Origin: Anthracocystis setariae
Taxonomy: Eukaryota > Basidiomycota > Ustilaginomycetes > Ustilaginales > Ustilaginaceae
DNA length: 64,000 nt
Reading direction: 5' to 3'
NCBI GenBank assembly: GCA_928724745.1
Contig: CAKMXJ010000021.1
Location: 392,215 to 456,214 of the forward strand
The position numbers were made by a program, and so were the translations under genes. Positions within the stretch are counted from its first letter, which is position 1. Each line of letters opens with the position of its first letter. The notes beneath the pieces were generated by a model. It saw only the letters and a list, made by a program, of their open reading frames with translations. It was not told the DNA's origin and searched no databases. Of the stretch, positions 1-10,511 are shown piece after piece.

Positions 1-1863
1 ACGCTCATTGTCCATGAGGAAAGTGCCATATTTGCACTCTTGCACGACTTGAAGAAGCTCGACGAGATAGGTCGATTGATATTCGAAACGTTGGGGAAAC
101 TGACGCATGATCTGCCACATGCAGTCAAGGAATTGATGGAAGACCGGACAAGTCTCCTTGATGTTGGATCCCTTTTTCGCGCCAGAGGCGGCACCGGACG
201 TGGCGGCGGAGAAGTTGGCAGTGATCGACTTGGTGAAGCCCCAGAAGGCGTTGGCAGCCGCGTGGGAGTCGAAGCCGCTACCGGTGTTGGTCTTTTCCAG
301 CTCTGGATCGGTGTCGTTTCCATCGCTTTCGTCATCGTTGTTGGAAGAACCGTAGCTATGCTTGGAAGCGACGGTAAAATAGCGATCGGAACCCTTGAGA
401 CCATTCCTATCGTTGAATTTATGGCCAAAGCTGAGCCAATCCTTCTCGATGAGCACGGCGAGACCATCGAAGGTGCGGAAGTACGGATCGAGGCACACTT
501 GGGCGATAGCGGCCAACTGTGAGGTGCGATCCCAACCGTCCGAGCAATGGATGAGGACATGGGAACTGTTGATGTGGACATTGCGAACGATTGCCATGGA
601 GCCTTCGAGAAGACATTGAATGTGCTTGAGCCACATGGACTTACGCAGCGCGGCGGAGTCGACAGGGGTAGGATTCAGCCGTAACACCGAGCCCGTACCG
701 TCGGTGACCGCATCGCCTGTCGAGGCATCGCCGACCGCTTCGACGCGCATTCCAAACGTCGCAATGGGTTCGCTTTCTCGTAACGCATCTGTGAGCTTGT
801 TGAGGCTATCACGCATGACGTGAATGTTTTCGATACCGAGATACGACTTTTTGCAGCCCTTGTAGTATTCCATGTTCTCTGTGCCTGCACCTTTGGCTAC
901 ATTGGCCATGGCGTTGGTGGTGGAGCGTGCATCGACGATCAGATTGGTGGTGGTAGCGCCATAGACAGTTGCAGGGGCAGGGGCAGGGGCACCGGATGGC
1001 GTTGAGGCCGCACCGCCCGAGGCTTCAACGGCAGCTTTTGCAAGGATGGACTCGGGATCGGCAAAGTGATGCGATGTAAAGATGGCTTCGATCAGCTTTT
1101 CGTCCTGGATGGAACGTGCATTCTTCAGGCCGACCATGGGTTGGCTGGAGCGTGTGATGGATGCATGGTTGGCCCAGTGTAGATAGGTGAGGGCGGGAAC
1201 GCGGGCTTTGCTGCGGTACTTGGCGGCGTAGCTGAGGGTAGTGTCGCTGATGCGCGAAGGTACAGCCATAAGAGCAGGGTAGGTGGGGCAGAAGGCATAC
1301 TGTGCGTTGATGTCGGTGAAGCGCCAAGCTTTGGAGCGTATACCGAGGCCCTGACGCGCAAATTCGGATTTGGGCTCATAGATGCGGCTTGCATGCCCTT
1401 GGCGAGGAGCTTCCAGCGGTGAGGGCTGGTAGTAGAATGCATAGAGTTGCGATATATCGGTGAGGACGGCGCATTCTCTAAGACTGTCAAAGACGGCGAG
1501 CTGATCATGCTCGGACTGGAACGCAAAGGCGGACGAATCAAAGTTCTTGTAGAAGAGCGTGATGGGATAGATGCGTTGCGACGGTTGGCCTGCTTGGGCG
1601 GAGATACGCAGAGATGGTATGCGCGTTGCCTTGAGGATGAGCGACAGTGGGATGAGGTGGCATCTCGACGGCCGATCAGTGTTGTTGGAAGCTACCTTGT
1701 ATTCGAAGATGCAGTGGTGCGATGTCAGACGCAGAGCGCCTCGATGGCAACTGGATTCACCCTTTCTTTGAAACCAGACATCCGCGATATGCTCCACCTT
1801 GGGCTGTGGTAGAGGTGTTGTCGAGATCGCTGTCGAAGTGGAAGCACCAGATGCCATCATCAT
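1..1863 (-). CDS. Myotubularin-family phosphoinositide 3-phosphatase (partial, 3' end outside window)
   Basis: The reading frame opens at an ATG triplet (1863) and stays open to base 1, so 621 codons are visible and the C-terminus lies off the left edge. An in-frame TGA at 1885-1887 sets the start. The N-terminal part looks like a PH-GRAM domain (residues about 15-130). The phosphatase core follows, with the CX5R signature HCSDGWDR: Cys440 encoded at 544-546 and Arg446 at 526-528, in the context VLIHCSDGWDRTSQL. Downstream comes the conserved FGHKFNDR-type segment. Proteins of this family remove the 3-phosphate from PI3P and PI(3,5)P2 on endosomal and vacuolar membranes (YMR1 in yeast). The Cys and Arg are intact, so an active enzyme is expected. 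A Ser/Asp-rich insertion lies after the core. It is divergent from the transporter gene at 2944. The family assignment is firm; substrate preference is inferred from the family. Confidence 0.9.
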   Translation of the reverse strand, partial: MMMASGASTSTAISTTPLPQPKVEHIADVWFQRKGESSCHRGALRLTSHHCIFEYKVASNNTDRPSRCHLIPLSLILKATRIPSLRISAQAGQPSQRIYPITLFYKNFDSSAFAFQSEHDQLAVFDSLRECAVLTDISQLYAFYYQPSPLEAPRQGHASRIYEPKSEFARQGLGIRSKAWRFTDINAQYAFCPTYPALMAVPSRISDTTLSYAAKYRSKARVPALTYLHWANHASITRSSQPMVGLKNARSIQDEKLIEAIFTSHHFADPESILAKAAVEASGGAASTPSGAPAPAPATVYGATTTNLIVDARSTTNAMANVAKGAGTENMEYYKGCKKSYLGIENIHVMRDSLNKLTDALRESEPIATFGMRVEAVGDASTGDAVTDGTGSVLRLNPTPVDSAALRKSMWLKHIQCLLEGSMAIVRNVHINSSHVLIHCSDGWDRTSQLAAIAQVCLDPYFRTFDGLAVLIEKDWLSFGHKFNDRNGLKGSDRYFTVASKHSYGSSNNDDESDGNDTDPELEKTNTGSGFDSHAAANAFWGFTKSITANFSAATSGAASGAKKGSNIKETCPVFHQFLDCMWQIMRQFPQRFEYQSTYLVELLQVVQECKYGTFLMDNER

Positions 1864-2943
1864 CGACTGACTGCGCCGAATGGATCACCTGAGCAGGTTG
1901 AAAGACCCAAAATAAACCCTCTCCCCGCCAGATCGGAAGAAGCGAAGCGATGATTGGATTTGGCTTGGACGGCGTGGGAAAGCTCGATGCTGCCAGTGGT
2001 CGGATTCTTGCCCGAAGCAACTGCTTTCAACGGATGTGATCCGTTGGAGATGCTATGGTTATGAATGTAGCCTGCGCGAAACAAACGGGTGGTGATGTGT
2101 ATGTGGTGATAAGAAAGGTCAATTCGCGATCAGTGGAATACCCGAACGACATGCAGGGTGGTGATGGTCAGTAGTGTTGGAGACGACGCGGCTGTTCCGT
2201 ACTGTAGCGCCTGCAGTCACAGTGTACTGACTGACTGACTGACTGTCTGTACCCAAGGGAAATTCAGGGTCTCGTGAATTGTGTCTCACGCCCTGCAGTT
2301 TGCGAGCTTCCCCTGAAGCTCACAACCTACTGCACTCTAACACACAAAAAAAAAGAGTATGGACAAACACGCCGGAATGGGTGGTGAGCTTGACCTTGGC
2401 GGGCTCGTGCCCAATTTGCTGTGCTGTGCCGTGCTGTGCCCCACTACCGTATTCCACTCCACCCCACTCCACTCCACTTTGATTGTATTTTTCCGCCCGC
2501 TGATGCTAGCCTGTCTTTTTTGGAATGCGATCGCCCGTGGCCAGAAAAGAGAGGAACTGCACAACGGCTTAAGCCAACATACTGTACAGAACTTTATCAA
2601 CGAAACCGCAGTCTCCTATCTAATCTTGAGAGCGCAGGGACGAGCCATTTTTAGAAATCTCTCGTTAGTGATCCACGTGCGTCGAGCCAAAACACAAGAG
2701 TATACAGTACAGTGACTGCACAGCGTTGCGACTGCAGCAAGAACGCAAGCGTGCCAAACTGACATGCGCAGCATCCGAGGCACAGGTCAGCAAAAGAAAC
2801 CAAAAAGCTTACTACAGTACTACTCACTTACTACATCTCTAATCTCGCGTCGACATCCTTCCGACCACGACCTCCAACGGGATCGCCGACTCTGGTTTTG
2901 AACCAGAGCATAGATCAGAATCGCGTTGGTCACGCCCACCGCC
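1864..2943. other. Divergent intergenic region with low-complexity tracts
   Basis: About 1.1 kb separates two divergently transcribed genes and should hold both promoters. It contains short simple repeats: (CTGA)n near 2225-2245, a GTGCTGTGCC repeat near 2418-2440, and a CCACTCC/CCACTCCA repeat near 2455-2477. No ORF has protein-like composition or a recognisable motif. I see no RNA gene here. Confidence 0.6.
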
Positions 2944-5394
2944 ATGAGCAAGCCAATCAATGCGACATCTGCCATCCGAGCATCGCGGCGTGATGCCAAT
3001 GCGGACAACGCTCAACAAGCTCAATCCTCTTCTGTCACATCCGTACCCCGTTCCTACTCGGCGCGCTTCTCGAACCAAGACGTCCAGGTAGAAGCAGACA
3101 CAACCGATGGCGGCACCACTCCGAAACCCTCTTCTAGGTCGTCAAGTCGCGAAAGGACCGGCAGCTACGGCATCCAGCACGCCAGCTCGGACGCCGAAGA
3201 TGGAGATCCTCAGTTCTCGAGCTCCTACACCGACAACGGTCGCAGGTCGAGCTCGTTCGGCATCCCTCCACCCTCCCACGGCTTCCCTTCTTCGTCTGCC
3301 TACAACTACAAGGCAATGATCAGCAAGCATGGCCACGGTTTCCCTGACAGAGCCGAGTCCGTTCGCAACATCTCTGCCCTCGCCAACCTGGTCGACTACC
3401 GCTCCAACTACTACGAGGACCATCGCATCACTGAAGAGGAGATCAAGCACCGTACAAAGCATCTGGGCTGGGCCAAAGCATCGGCGGTGTGCGACTATTA
3501 CGAACGTCTCAACCAAACTCTCGATGGATGGAGGGAGGTGGACGAGATCCTCGACTCGCGCTTCCCGGATGAAGTGATGCGACGCTTTGAGGAGCAACAC
3601 GAGCTTGAAGCCAAGAGACAGCGACGCAGTCAACACAAGGGTAAGCGCCGAATCAAGCATCATCATCACCATCACCATCACAATCACAATCACAGCGCAC
3701 GCCCGAAGCCTGTGGAGAGCGACGGCAATGTATCGGACGAAGAGGAGACCGAAGAGGATGAGCGCGGCAGGTCTAGAAGCGCTCTCAAGCGAAGCTTCAG
3801 TGCCAAGGCCATCGATGCCTTTCAGGGCTGGTTTGGTGCCTCCGGCAGTCCCCGCGCATCGAGCCGACCTGACATCGAGCGCGGAAGACCTCCGCGTTCT
3901 AGCCGACACGATCACCATCGGCCCAAAGGCAGGGCTTTCGACTTGGCCTCCGCTACCGAAGAGGATGAGCCTGACCAGCAAGATCTACGTGGCGAGCACA
4001 ACGGCCAGACAGTCCAAAGTCCTCCCGCAAGCATGGATGATAGCCGAGCACAATCTGTCCGCCGCGACTACGGCGCCACCGCTTCCACCGCCGGTCAACT
4101 CTTCGACAAGCTTCGTCGCCAAGGTCGAATCGAGCAAATGCGTCGTTCAGAGTCGCAGCTTGCCTTATCATCTGGCGCCAACACTCCCGGCACAGCCAGC
4201 GGCACTCAAACGCCTCAAGAGGGCATCCCCGCACCGCCTTCCAGATCCAACACCATCCGCCCAAACCAGGTCGAAAACATCCCCGAGCATGGAAATCCTT
4301 CGATCCCCTACGGCGACTCTTCACGATTCGAAAACGGAAAGATCATTCGCACCTCAACTAACAAGGGCAGTCTGGATCGCGACCTTAGCCTCGAGCGTCA
4401 CCATCGTCCCTACGCTTCCCAAGAAGAAGAAAGGCAAGCTTTGCTCAGCACCGTTCCCAATCGTGCCAAGGAAGAAGAGACGTCTCGCTCCGTCCAGTTT
4501 GCTATCAACATCAACTTGCTAGTCAACATCTTGCTGCTCGGCGGTAAAGGCGTTGCCGTTCTCTCGTCCAACTCAGTCTCTCTCATCGCCTCGTTCGTCG
4601 ATAGCGCCCTCGACCTCCTGTCGACCATCATCATCTTTGCCACTTCGAAAGCCATCGCGTATCGATCCTGGAGGACCATCTACAAGTATCCCGTCGGTAA
4701 GCAACGACTCGAGCCTCTTGGAGTCGTCATCTTTTCCGTCCTCATGATTGCATCGTTCGTCCAGGTCTTCATCGAATCCGTAGGCAGACTTCGCCAGGTC
4801 CTCGCAACGGGACATAAGGATCCCGAATCGGCCGCCAGCCTGCCTTTGATCGGCGTAGCTTTTATGCTGGCCACGATCGGCATCAAGACCGTCATGTGGC
4901 TGCTATATCGGTCTTCCAAGTCTTCGGGTGTTCGAGCCGTGGCCCAAGATGCCGAGAACGATGTCGTCTTCAACGTCGCATCGCTCATCTTCCCCATCCT
5001 AGGCTCGAAACTTGGCTGGCCCGCACTCGATCCTATTGGTGGTGTGGTTTTGTCCATCTACATCATTTACGAGTGGGTCGAGACTTTGTGGGAGACGGTC
5101 AGCAAGCTTTCGGGCGCAGTTGCCTCGGCTACCGAGATCTCAAAGTGCCTCTACTGCGTTGTACGCTTCAACTCGGTCAATAGCGTCTCGGCATTTGAAC
5201 TCTTCCACTCGGGCGACAACCTCATCGTCGAAGCTGACGTTGTGCTGCCGCACTCGATCTCACTCAAGGAGTCCCACGATCTTGGCGAGATCATCACCTA
5301 CTGCACAGAAAACATCAGTGGAGTCGAACGATCCTACATCCATCTCGACTACAATCCCAAGGGCCAAGCAGGTCACCTTACCCAACGAGGCTAG
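2944..5394 (+). CDS. Cation diffusion facilitator transporter, Mn-CDF-like (DxxxD type), with long His-rich N-terminal tail
   Basis: 816 residues, starting at the ATG at 2944 (context ccaccgccATG). The frame extends a little upstream but only from a TTG. The first ~500 residues are polar, Ser- and charge-rich and probably cytosolic. They include a histidine-rich stretch at about residues 239-253, a likely metal sensor or chelator. From about residue 515 the cation-efflux domain begins, with hydrophobic helices near SVQFAININLLVNILLL, SLIASFVDSALDLLST, LGVVIFSVLMIASF and PLIGVAFMLATIGI. The two metal-site motifs are DSALD (D553, D557) and DAEND (D669, D673). This DxxxD/DxxxD pair is the pattern of manganese-type CDF proteins; zinc members have HxxxD. 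A C-terminal ferredoxin-like cytosolic domain follows. Proton-coupled export of Mn or a similar divalent cation out of the cytosol is expected; the compartment cannot be read from the sequence. Confidence 0.87.
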   Translation: MSKPINATSAIRASRRDANADNAQQAQSSSVTSVPRSYSARFSNQDVQVEADTTDGGTTPKPSSRSSSRERTGSYGIQHASSDAEDGDPQFSSSYTDNGRRSSSFGIPPPSHGFPSSSAYNYKAMISKHGHGFPDRAESVRNISALANLVDYRSNYYEDHRITEEEIKHRTKHLGWAKASAVCDYYERLNQTLDGWREVDEILDSRFPDEVMRRFEEQHELEAKRQRRSQHKGKRRIKHHHHHHHHNHNHSARPKPVESDGNVSDEEETEEDERGRSRSALKRSFSAKAIDAFQGWFGASGSPRASSRPDIERGRPPRSSRHDHHRPKGRAFDLASATEEDEPDQQDLRGEHNGQTVQSPPASMDDSRAQSVRRDYGATASTAGQLFDKLRRQGRIEQMRRSESQLALSSGANTPGTASGTQTPQEGIPAPPSRSNTIRPNQVENIPEHGNPSIPYGDSSRFENGKIIRTSTNKGSLDRDLSLERHHRPYASQEEERQALLSTVPNRAKEEETSRSVQFAININLLVNILLLGGKGVAVLSSNSVSLIASFVDSALDLLSTIIIFATSKAIAYRSWRTIYKYPVGKQRLEPLGVVIFSVLMIASFVQVFIESVGRLRQVLATGHKDPESAASLPLIGVAFMLATIGIKTVMWLLYRSSKSSGVRAVAQDAENDVVFNVASLIFPILGSKLGWPALDPIGGVVLSIYIIYEWVETLWETVSKLSGAVASATEISKCLYCVVRFNSVNSVSAFELFHSGDNLIVEADVVLPHSISLKESHDLGEIITYCTENISGVERSYIHLDYNPKGQAGHLTQRG

Positions 5395-5673
5395 CCGTTG
5401 TGCTAGATCGCTCCATCGCTACCAGGCGATGAAAATCATCCCTCATAGAATGGCACTCTTCTGCACCAGGATCAGACCCGGAAGCTCCTCTCCTTTATCG
5501 CTCGTTATATTTTTAAGCGGGCAACTTGCACGCTTCTTTCGCAAAATCAAGACCACACCACAAACATGAGCTTGTCCTTATCCGGACTGTTTCAGTTCCA
5601 ATGTCGATCTCTGATGACGTGTTGATGAGATTGCAATCGCGCAGATTGAGTTGGCGAGCGGCTGCATCAATTG

Positions 5674-8600
5674 TTAGAAACCACTCGTCCGCTTCTTTTT
5701 ATGAGGACGATCCGGCTTGGTTGGTCTTGCGCCAAAGCGGCCAGCCTGGATCTGTGTCGAGGCTGTTGGATAGGCCTGAGTCGATGGCCCCATCTGCGAG
5801 GGAGTTGGCGATGCAGTGGGCGTCAAGTCGCCGAAACTGCCTGCGAACCCGAACGGAGCTGGTCCAGGCTGGGACCACGCTGCCGAGGACGTTTGTCTGT
5901 CTGGTCTGTCGGCTCTGGCCGAGGTCGTGTGTGAAGATGGCGCAACGGCACTGCCCCGCTCAAGGCCTGGGATAGGGGCGCGGACAGGTTGCGAACGGGA
6001 TCCGTCTGCTTCACGTTGCCTCTTGCGTCGAGAAGCTAGCGAAGGTGGTGCGCCAGAGAACGCGGAAGCGCCCGCAGGTTGACTATGTGATACGACGGAG
6101 GATGGATACGACGAGGAATTCCTGCGGGAGGCAAAGGCATCGGGTTGGGACAAAGATGCTGGAATGGACGCATTTCGACTGCGGCTTCGACTTCTTGAGC
6201 GCTCGTCTGCGGAGGCGCTCGATGCGCGAGAGAAAGAGCGAGATCGTGCACGAGCAGTCGGTCCACGCAAACGACTCGCTCTTGGCAGCCTATGTAGACC
6301 CTCGAACGGATCGATGTACGTATAATCGATGGCATCTTCGCCTAGCTGCCACTCAGCCAACAGCAATCGAGCGGTGACCGAGGTACTTGGAAGCAGCATG
6401 TCCAGCTCTGTCTCGCTAAGGTTCCTGCCGACGCCACTCTGGTCTTTGAGCGATTCGGCGGCGGCCTGCACGTCTCCGCTGCGGACAGGGGCAAAAAAGG
6501 AAAGACCAACACTGCCGATGCTGGGCGGCGGAATGGTGGAACCTTGCTTTTCCACAAAGTTGTAGATTTCGCGATGCTCGAATGCCGTCCAATTGGTACC
6601 TTGTCTTTGTCGTGGTCGTTGTGTTGATGCGCCTTCGTCGAGAATGCGAACCTTTGCTCGGACAAACACTTCGGCTTCCAGTGCAATATCCAATCTCATT
6701 TGGCGTGCGGCACTGCGCAAGGAATCTTGAAGTGCACGCTGCTCTTGCAATTGCCAGGACTGGACCGCATCCTTCGTGGGTAAGTAAGAAGCAACATGGT
6801 CCTGCCCATTTCCACTTAGTGCACGATCCACAACGTCGTTGTCCGACTCGGCTGAATTTGCTTGCCCTGCATCGCCGCGGTTGCTCTTGAGAGCATCGGC
6901 AGCGCACGACCAACCGAGACGCGCCGAGGAGATCCCAAGAGAAGGGAGTAGGTGGCGAGCATCTCTTCTGAAATCCAAGATGGCTTTCGCGGGAGCTTGG
7001 ATGTTATCGTGAAACGATCCGATGTCCAATGCGTTCGACCACGGACGGGGCTCGAGGCCGCCCTTGCTTTGCTCTGGCTGCTGGTCTTGGCTGTGATAAT
7101 TGAAACAATCCCGGAACAGTTGGCCGAGAGATATTGTGGCTGCGTTCGTGGAAGCAAACCCCTTTGATAAACCATTTTGCTTGTCTGCGAAATAGTCAAT
7201 TGCGTTTGGTGCATCCGAGCTGTGAACGCCCTGGTCACTTGGACCAACGTCAAACAGATGGCGGTACAGCTGTCGGTAATCGAAGAGCTTGGTCTGCACA
7301 TCACTGATGGGGTCTGTTACTTGTTTGATGTCAGCATCGTCGCTGAGGTAGAGCATCGTATCTTTGGGCGGTACATCCACCCGAATATCGAGCATAGTCT
7401 GGGAGGCTGCAAATCCCTCCCTTGGCGCGGCTGCAGCTTTATGGAGAAGCTGAGCCAAAAGAACTCCGTGTTCAGAGATGGCGAGGGTCAAGATGGAGGC
7501 TGAGCATTGTCCCTCGGCAAGAAGGTCGACTGTCTCGAGGAAAAGCGGAGGAGCACCCAGCTTATACGATTTGGAGAGTACACTGGGCAGAAGATGGGGT
7601 GCCTCGTCGAGCACTGCTCTCAAATGCAGAGATGCCTTCTGTCCGGCGGAAGCGTTCTGCCCGACGTGCCAGCTAGAATCGACAGAAGGCCGGACGATGA
7701 CACTATAGCTGGAGATCATGCCGTTGCGAAGAGAAGACAGTGCCCATGTGGCGGTGCAGCTGCTTTGCTGATCCTGCTCTGACGCGGTCTGAGGAAGTAT
7801 AGCCAGAGTCAATGTTGGGTCGTCGCCTCGATCATGAGCAGTAGCAAATAGGGGATGTGTTGGCTCGTTTAAATCTATCCAGTAGATCGTGTCGGACGAG
7901 CAGACCGCCAATACAGCCTCGTCCAAACCTGGCATGAGCCACAAAGCCATGGAAAAGAATCGCGCCCGCCGAAACGAGCTGACGCAGAAACTTGTGCGCA
8001 ACAGCGTCCTTGATCGAGGCGAAGTCTCGCCGTCGGATGCAGCGGTCGATGACGCATTGAGCTTGACATGCACAAGCGAGTGCCGCGAGAGGACCAGCAA
8101 GGAGCGCTCATCTGGACCAAAGGTGATTCGGAATGGCCCTGAGAAGGATGGCTCCCGACTTGACAAAGGCTGAGAATCTGCATGAGCATCCATCTCCGCA
8201 TCGTGTTCGTCGACTTCGGTGAGCGGGACATAGTCCTGTATGCGCAGGCGCTCAACGGCCACCGAACAGGACGGAAACGGTTCTCTCGAAACCGAAGCAT
8301 GTTGGTTGTGACTGAAATGGCCCCGACGAGATGAACCCAAGGTAACAGCGCCGTTGATAGGCGATCTTGAAGCTGGCGAGCACGAACCAGCTTCAGCTTG
8401 AAGCTGGTCTGGTTGCTGGGTATCTTGGAATCGGACCAAGTCAAGGTTCCCCCATCGATCAATTGCAGCAGCAGCAGCGATCGGAGATTTGGCGCTGAAG
8501 CAGATATCCTGATGCTGAGCGTACCCACCTTCTCCGTACCTGATACGATGGATTGTTTCAAGGAACAGGCGAGGTTGACCATGTTCGCTAGAACTGTGTC

Positions 8601-9360
8601 GCAACGAAAGAAAGGTTGTGGAAGTGTGGTTCCGTACGGCAAGGTGTTTCCGGTCGGCAGAAGCGACGATCTGAAGAATCGGAGTTTTGAACCTTCGAGC
8701 AGCCCGTTCTGTAGGGACGAAATGCAGTTGTGGCGAAGGGAGTTGTCGTCCCTTTCCTTTGCGGCTTGCCGTTGAATCGTGTGGCAGCTGTTCTTGCTCG
8801 ACAGATGCGGTGTCAACATCAGCTTCAAGTCGATGAAGAAGCAGACAGTCTCGATTCAAGCCTCCGATGCAGGCAATCGCGTAGATGCGCTTGTGTTGGT
8901 ATTGGACAGGCCCGAGAAAGGCGACCGCCTGGGCATCAGCAAGGCCGAGAGATCCGTCGAGAGCGTGTGCTGTGTCTGCGATTTGCTTGGCATTGTCATC
9001 AATGACATCTGCAAGAACAAAGTCAGGGATCTCAATATCTGGATGATACTGCTCTAGAAACAGTTGCGCTGCGAGAATGTCGGCATCCACGGAGGAGCCT
9101 TGCTCGGCTTCGTTGCCGGGATAGAGGCCGAGATGATGGCTGGTAGACGGAACCGTTGGAGGTGTGAGTTGTACGAGGGTCGAGGACCCGGCTTTCGAGC
9201 GAAATCTGCCTAGCTCGAATCCTGGTGTCTGCGATGACAGTTGACGTTGAAACGACCATTGCTGCGAGGCAACGACGGGGTCATTCGACCCATCGCTGGA
9301 ACGGGTTCCTTGGAGGTGGAGACGAACCGCTCCTCTTGAACCGGTCGGTAGCGAGTCCAT
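5674..9360 (-). CDS. RRN6-like RNA polymerase I core factor subunit (TAF1C family), tentative
   Basis: A single uninterrupted ORF of 1,228 residues from ATG 9360. The N-terminal two thirds reads like a beta-propeller protein, with repeated short hydrophobic strands and segments such as HKRIYAIACIGGLNRDC and ISEHGVLLAQLL. A helical region comes next, then a Ser/Arg/Pro-rich disordered tail (about residues 1030-1190). The extreme C-terminus is GRFGARPTKPDRPHKKKRTSGF-like, with a basic run followed by GF. As I recall the fungal Rrn6 family, this short basic tail ending in GF is its hallmark, and length and architecture also fit. Rrn6 with Rrn7 and Rrn11 forms the core factor that recruits Pol I to the rDNA promoter. 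The assignment rests on architecture and tail, not on an alignment. It is convergent with the transporter gene; the 279 bp between them hold no gene. Confidence 0.6.
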   Translation of the reverse strand: MDSLPTGSRGAVRLHLQGTRSSDGSNDPVVASQQWSFQRQLSSQTPGFELGRFRSKAGSSTLVQLTPPTVPSTSHHLGLYPGNEAEQGSSVDADILAAQLFLEQYHPDIEIPDFVLADVIDDNAKQIADTAHALDGSLGLADAQAVAFLGPVQYQHKRIYAIACIGGLNRDCLLLHRLEADVDTASVEQEQLPHDSTASRKGKGRQLPSPQLHFVPTERAARRFKTPILQIVASADRKHLAVRNHTSTTFLSLRHSSSEHGQPRLFLETIHRIRYGEGGYAQHQDICFSAKSPIAAAAAIDRWGNLDLVRFQDTQQPDQLQAEAGSCSPASRSPINGAVTLGSSRRGHFSHNQHASVSREPFPSCSVAVERLRIQDYVPLTEVDEHDAEMDAHADSQPLSSREPSFSGPFRITFGPDERSLLVLSRHSLVHVKLNASSTAASDGETSPRSRTLLRTSFCVSSFRRARFFSMALWLMPGLDEAVLAVCSSDTIYWIDLNEPTHPLFATAHDRGDDPTLTLAILPQTASEQDQQSSCTATWALSSLRNGMISSYSVIVRPSVDSSWHVGQNASAGQKASLHLRAVLDEAPHLLPSVLSKSYKLGAPPLFLETVDLLAEGQCSASILTLAISEHGVLLAQLLHKAAAAPREGFAASQTMLDIRVDVPPKDTMLYLSDDADIKQVTDPISDVQTKLFDYRQLYRHLFDVGPSDQGVHSSDAPNAIDYFADKQNGLSKGFASTNAATISLGQLFRDCFNYHSQDQQPEQSKGGLEPRPWSNALDIGSFHDNIQAPAKAILDFRRDARHLLPSLGISSARLGWSCAADALKSNRGDAGQANSAESDNDVVDRALSGNGQDHVASYLPTKDAVQSWQLQEQRALQDSLRSAARQMRLDIALEAEVFVRAKVRILDEGASTQRPRQRQGTNWTAFEHREIYNFVEKQGSTIPPPSIGSVGLSFFAPVRSGDVQAAAESLKDQSGVGRNLSETELDMLLPSTSVTARLLLAEWQLGEDAIDYTYIDPFEGLHRLPRASRLRGPTARARSRSFSRASSASADERSRSRSRSRNASIPASLSQPDAFASRRNSSSYPSSVVSHSQPAGASAFSGAPPSLASRRKRQREADGSRSQPVRAPIPGLERGSAVAPSSHTTSARADRPDRQTSSAAWSQPGPAPFGFAGSFGDLTPTASPTPSQMGPSTQAYPTASTQIQAGRFGARPTKPDRPHKKKRTSGF

Positions 9361-9776
9361 GGGAAGTCAAGAGCACCGATGAGGCCGCTTCATGTCTCAA
9401 TTACCGTACTGAGGCTGCCAGAATGAGCCCAGCGCTGGAATCGATCAGATCAATGGAGGAGCAAGCAAGGTGAAGAAAGCGTGGCGGTTGAGAAAAAGCA
9501 ACCCGAAGCTTTGGTGTGTGAATAATCAGGGTCCAAACCAACCAAGTATTAGATCCTACGTGCGTCTAATCACTGTTGCGTGGTGGGTAGACATTTGAGA
9601 TTGATTGCAAACATGCAAGGACGCGTGTTTGCCGCGTCCCTTGATTCACTTCAAGCTGCAATCTTGGAAGTGTGTTTGGAATCACTAAATCAATTGTCAA
9701 TCCTCTTCGGCGATAAGGCCAACGAGAACAAATTGAGATTGACCGCACTCGTCCAAGTGGGCGCTGTAGGTTAGGA
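9361..9776. other. Intergenic region between the core gene and the first transposon
   Basis: 416 bp upstream of the RRN6-like start, ending at the TG of the copia LTR. It presumably carries that gene's promoter. No coding potential, RNA gene or repeat is visible. It marks the boundary between single-copy core genome and the repeat-rich chromosome end. Confidence 0.6.
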
Positions 9777-10498
9777 TGTTGAAATATGCGGTCACCTACT
9801 GCGTCAGCCATTGGCATGACATTACAGATGTTGGTAGTCTCATAACTAGTGCGGAGTATTCCGACATAGTTGCCGACAATACAATTCCTCGGCACACGAC
9901 TGCACGTCCGCGGAAGCCATGCACGTGCCAATGCCAATGCCGGCACTGTGCATTCCTACGTGATGTTGACATTGTGCCTCATCACATTCCTGACCGGGAT
10001 GTTTACTTGTTGGATCATGTTATTGTCAACATTGTTGTTTATGTTGATGATCAACTGTTCTTTACACTTAGCGTAGAGTTTTGTCACTAACGTTGTTGCT
10101 ATAGGGTTCCCTACACCGCTACTAGCAATGATGATGTAGGGGACCAAGGTGTATTTATAGGGCGCACTTCGAGCGCACAGTTGATGATCCCTTAATCGAT
10201 TCATTACCAACTTCTCCGTATCATAACATTTGCTACTTACAGATCCTTACCGACGTCGCTACTGTTGTATCGACATAGGTCTCTCCCCTTTGTGTCTGCT
10301 GCCTAACGTCACCACCCACTCTTGGTCACGGATCTAACTGGTCTGACATAACAACAGAACTAGCTCTATACGCCCATCCACCAGTGTGAGGTCTGTAGCA
10401 ACTTAGCTACCTGCTATAGTATCTTTGGCAGACGATAGACTCATTGTACCTGGCTGCCTACCGTCAAGGTTGCCCCTTGGCGCAGTTGACGCCCAATA
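9777..10498 (+). repeat. Copia G 5' LTR
   Basis: Begins TGTTGAAATATG and ends GCCCAATA, and is clearly homologous to the 715-bp LTRs of copia D read on the minus strand. It carries numerous substitutions relative to D. A TATTTATA-like element lies near 10152-10160. Confidence 0.88.
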
Positions 10499-10511
10499 GG
10501 TTATGAGCCCA
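10499..10511 (+). promoter_or_regulatory. Copia G primer-binding site overlapping the start codon
   Basis: GGTTATGAGCCCA directly follows the LTR and is complementary to the anticodon arm of fungal initiator tRNA-Met, whose loop carries CAU. The ATG inside it (10503) is the first codon of the polyprotein frame. Drosophila copia uses the equivalent internal tRNA-Met site. Confidence 0.75.

Noticed and set aside
3142..3981. Minus-strand open frame of 279 codons opposite the transporter
   Set aside because: It is the antisense shadow of the transporter's N-terminal region and shows no motif of its own.
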